Shown here: piece by piece, positions 62,873 to 64,000 of the stretch
Numbering within the stretch: the first letter of the stretch is position 1
Layout of the letters: each line of letters begins with the position of its first letter
DNA from: Paenibacillus daejeonensis DSM 15491
GTDB lineage: Bacteria; Bacillota; Bacilli; Paenibacillales; Paenibacillaceae
Length of the DNA: 64,000 nt
NCBI RefSeq assembly: GCF_000378385.1
Contig: NZ_KB899669.1
Location: forward strand, 108,016-172,015
Direction: 5' to 3'
Notes under the pieces: model-generated
Seen by the model: only the letters and a program-made list of their open reading frames with translations
Database searches by the model: none
What the model was told of the DNA's origin: nothing
Position numbers and translations under genes: made by a program

Positions 62873-63304
62873 ACGCCTTATTCGCATGCGGGGCGAGCTG
62901 TAAAGCAAGAAAGTTTACTTAGAGCGCCTCATTCGCACGCATGGCGGGCTGTAAGGCAAGAAAGTTTACTTAGAGCGCCTCAATCGCACGTGTGATGGGC
63001 TGTAAGGCAAGAAAGTTTACTTACAGCGCCTCATGCGCACGCGTGGCGGGCTGTAAGGCAAAAAAGTTTACTTAGAGCGCCTCATGCGCATGCGGGGCGA
63101 GCTGTAAGGCAAAAAAGTTTACTTGGAGCGCCTCATACGCACAAGTGGCGAGCTGTAAGGCAAGAAAGTTTACTTAGAGCGTCTCAATCGCACGCGTGGC
63201 GTGCTGTAAGGCAAAAAAGTTTACTTAGAGCGCCTCAATCGCACGTATGGCCAGCTGTAAGGCAAGAAAGTTTACTTGGAGCGCCTCATCCGCACGAGTG
63301 GCGG
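62873..63304. repeat. Tandem array of a 51-bp repeat, eight full copies plus a partial
   Basis: AAGTTTACT recurs at 62911, 62962, 63013, 63064, 63115, 63166, 63217 and 63268, exactly 51 bases apart. Each unit has the form GCGCCTCA-(6-7 variable)-CGCACG..TGGCG.GCTGTAAGGCAA(G/A)AAAGTTTACTT(A/G)(G/C)A. Most differences lie in the middle (the CGCACGnnTGG part) and at the G/A before AAAGTTT. A partial ninth unit ends just before the ribosome site of the next gene. It is a minisatellite, not a coding repeat (TAA stops occur in each unit) and not CRISPR (no unique spacers). Confidence 0.9.
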
Positions 63305-63332
63305 ACGGCAACTGAGAATAGGAGGGATACAT

Positions 63333-63650
63333 ATGGGATTTGAGACTGAGTTCAACTCTGTCTGTAAATTCAAGTCGGAGCAGGAATTGTACGAGCTGTT
63401 GGAGTACGGACGCAACAAGATGGTCAAAAGCGGATTCCGCGTCTATCCGACCGGGCAAAAAGTGATCGCCTATGCTCCGGATAACACGGCGGTTTGTATC
63501 GTCAAAATTCTTGTCTCGCTATCCGAGATTAATTTCCAGGGAGAGGAAATTACTCAAGTTGAAATGGAACTCGTACGCAAGCTGACCGAAGAGGAATCCC
63601 GGATTCAGACGGCGCTTGCGTATGAGATGTTTTTCGGCGAACGCGGATGA
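63333..63650 (+). CDS. Small conserved-looking protein of unknown function, upstream of uvsE
   Basis: A 105-residue soluble protein starting MGFETEFNSVCKFKSEQELY, with alternating helix and strand pattern and two Cys. I do not recognise a family. ATAGGAGGGATAC gives a strong ribosome site. It overlaps the uvsE start by four bases (ATGA), so it is cotranslated with the repair enzyme and may be linked to it. The tandem repeat array ends about 28 bases upstream. Confidence 0.7.
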   Translation: MGFETEFNSVCKFKSEQELYELLEYGRNKMVKSGFRVYPTGQKVIAYAPDNTAVCIVKILVSLSEINFQGEEITQVEMELVRKLTEEESRIQTALAYEMFFGERG

Positions 63651-64000
63651 TTGTCCGTTTCGGATTTGTGGCGATGAGCATGCTGCTGGAGAATGCCTCG
63701 CCATCCCGAACGATGACCTATCGCAACTTCTCCCGTTTGCCGGAGAGGGATGCGGCAGTCCGTCGCTTGGAACGCATTGGGGAAGAAAATCTACACAATA
63801 CGCTGCGCGTGCTGCGACATGCTGCGGCGCACGATATTAAGGTGTACAGGCTGTCGTCCAAACTGATTCCGCTAGCTACCCATGAGGAACTGGCAGGTTG
63901 GGATCCCGTATCTAACATTGTGGCATCGTTCACCGAGGTCGGCGATTTCATTCGCAAGCGGGGCATCCGGGCATCTTTTCATCCCGATCATTTCTGTGTA
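63647..64000 (+). CDS. uvsE: UV DNA damage endonuclease, N-terminal part (cut by window end)
   Basis: The first 118 residues of a UvsE/UVDE enzyme, which nicks 5' to UV photoproducts and starts excision repair. The start MIVRFGFVAMSMLLENASPS, the middle VRRLERIGEENLHNTLRVLRHAAAHDIKVYRLSSKLIPLATH and FHPDHFCV (metal-binding His residues) are typical of the family. The reading frame is open at the window edge. ATGA overlap with the preceding gene. Confidence 0.93.
   Translation, partial: MIVRFGFVAMSMLLENASPSRTMTYRNFSRLPERDAAVRRLERIGEENLHNTLRVLRHAAAHDIKVYRLSSKLIPLATHEELAGWDPVSNIVASFTEVGDFIRKRGIRASFHPDHFCV

Noticed and set aside
62873-63304. CRISPR array
   Set aside because: The whole 51-base unit is repeated; there are no unique spacers between short repeats and no cas genes.
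63225-63458. Minus-strand 77-residue reading frame across the tandem repeats
   Set aside because: It is antisense to the small gene and depends on a TTG rather than TTA in one repeat copy; other copies have a stop. No ribosome site.

Overview
The window looks like chromosomal DNA from a spore-forming, Gram-positive bacterium of the Paenibacillus type. Supporting signs are a tricistronic-plus-D-subunit spore germination operon with a sigma-G-like promoter, a surface protein with SLH anchoring domains, an LplABC-type sugar importer beside a YesM/YesN two-component pair, QueG, UvsE, a GbsR-controlled OpuA system, strong AGGAGG ribosome sites, frequent GTG/TTG starts and a fairly GC-rich composition. 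No phage, insertion sequence, rRNA, tRNA or CRISPR array was recognised.

Layout. 0.3-7.8 kb: an SPFH membrane protein with a ribbon-helix-helix regulator, EcsAB ABC transporter, a DedA-fold membrane protein, a HI0933-type flavoprotein and two alpha/beta hydrolases. 7.8-11.9 kb: an agr-like peptide signalling cassette (polytopic membrane protein, AgrB protease, a 42-residue AgrD-type precursor and a stand-alone LytTR protein), followed by a LytS-type-sensor histidine kinase. 12-17.1 kb: housekeeping and stress genes (bacilliredoxin, nadE, acpS, a c-type cytochrome, an AraC regulator overlapping mutY, sodA). 17.4-22.6 kb: a Ktr-type potassium channel subunit with a terminator in its leader, an orphan ABC-2-like membrane protein behind a run of twelve G, a GNAT enzyme, a DUF402 phosphatase, signal peptidase and queG. 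22.6-26.8 kb: the germinant receptor operon (minus strand). 26.9-34.5 kb: yneF, folE, a 1246-residue LuxR/AAA regulator and a 905-residue SLH surface protein. 34.5-35.8 kb: a second superoxide dismutase fused to a long N-terminal region.

35.9-51.2 kb is a carbohydrate island. It has a solute-binding lipoprotein, two permeases, a GH125 alpha-mannosidase, a clan GH-A hydrolase, a GH38 alpha-mannosidase, then a YesM-type kinase and YesN-type regulator. A cre-like site precedes it. The gene set suggests import and intracellular breakdown of mannose-containing glycans (alpha-mannan or N-glycan fragments). No ATPase is encoded, so a shared MsmX-type ATPase is presumably used.

51.2-64 kb: a membrane-anchored hydrolase, an IclR regulator, the gbsR/opuABC glycine betaine system, a small membrane protein behind a Fur-box-like sequence, aconitase, a predicted amidase, D-Ala-D-Ala ligase, an array of eight 51-bp tandem repeats, a small unknown gene and the start of UvsE, which is cut by the window edge.

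The most interesting parts are (1) the agr-like cassette, which lacks both a kinase domain and a receiver domain within its four genes and shares a 19-bp operator-like sequence with the following kinase gene, (2) the large folded element between lplB and lplC, (3) the 51-bp tandem array, and (4) the poly-G tract placed where a one-base slip would join an upstream ATG to the membrane protein frame.
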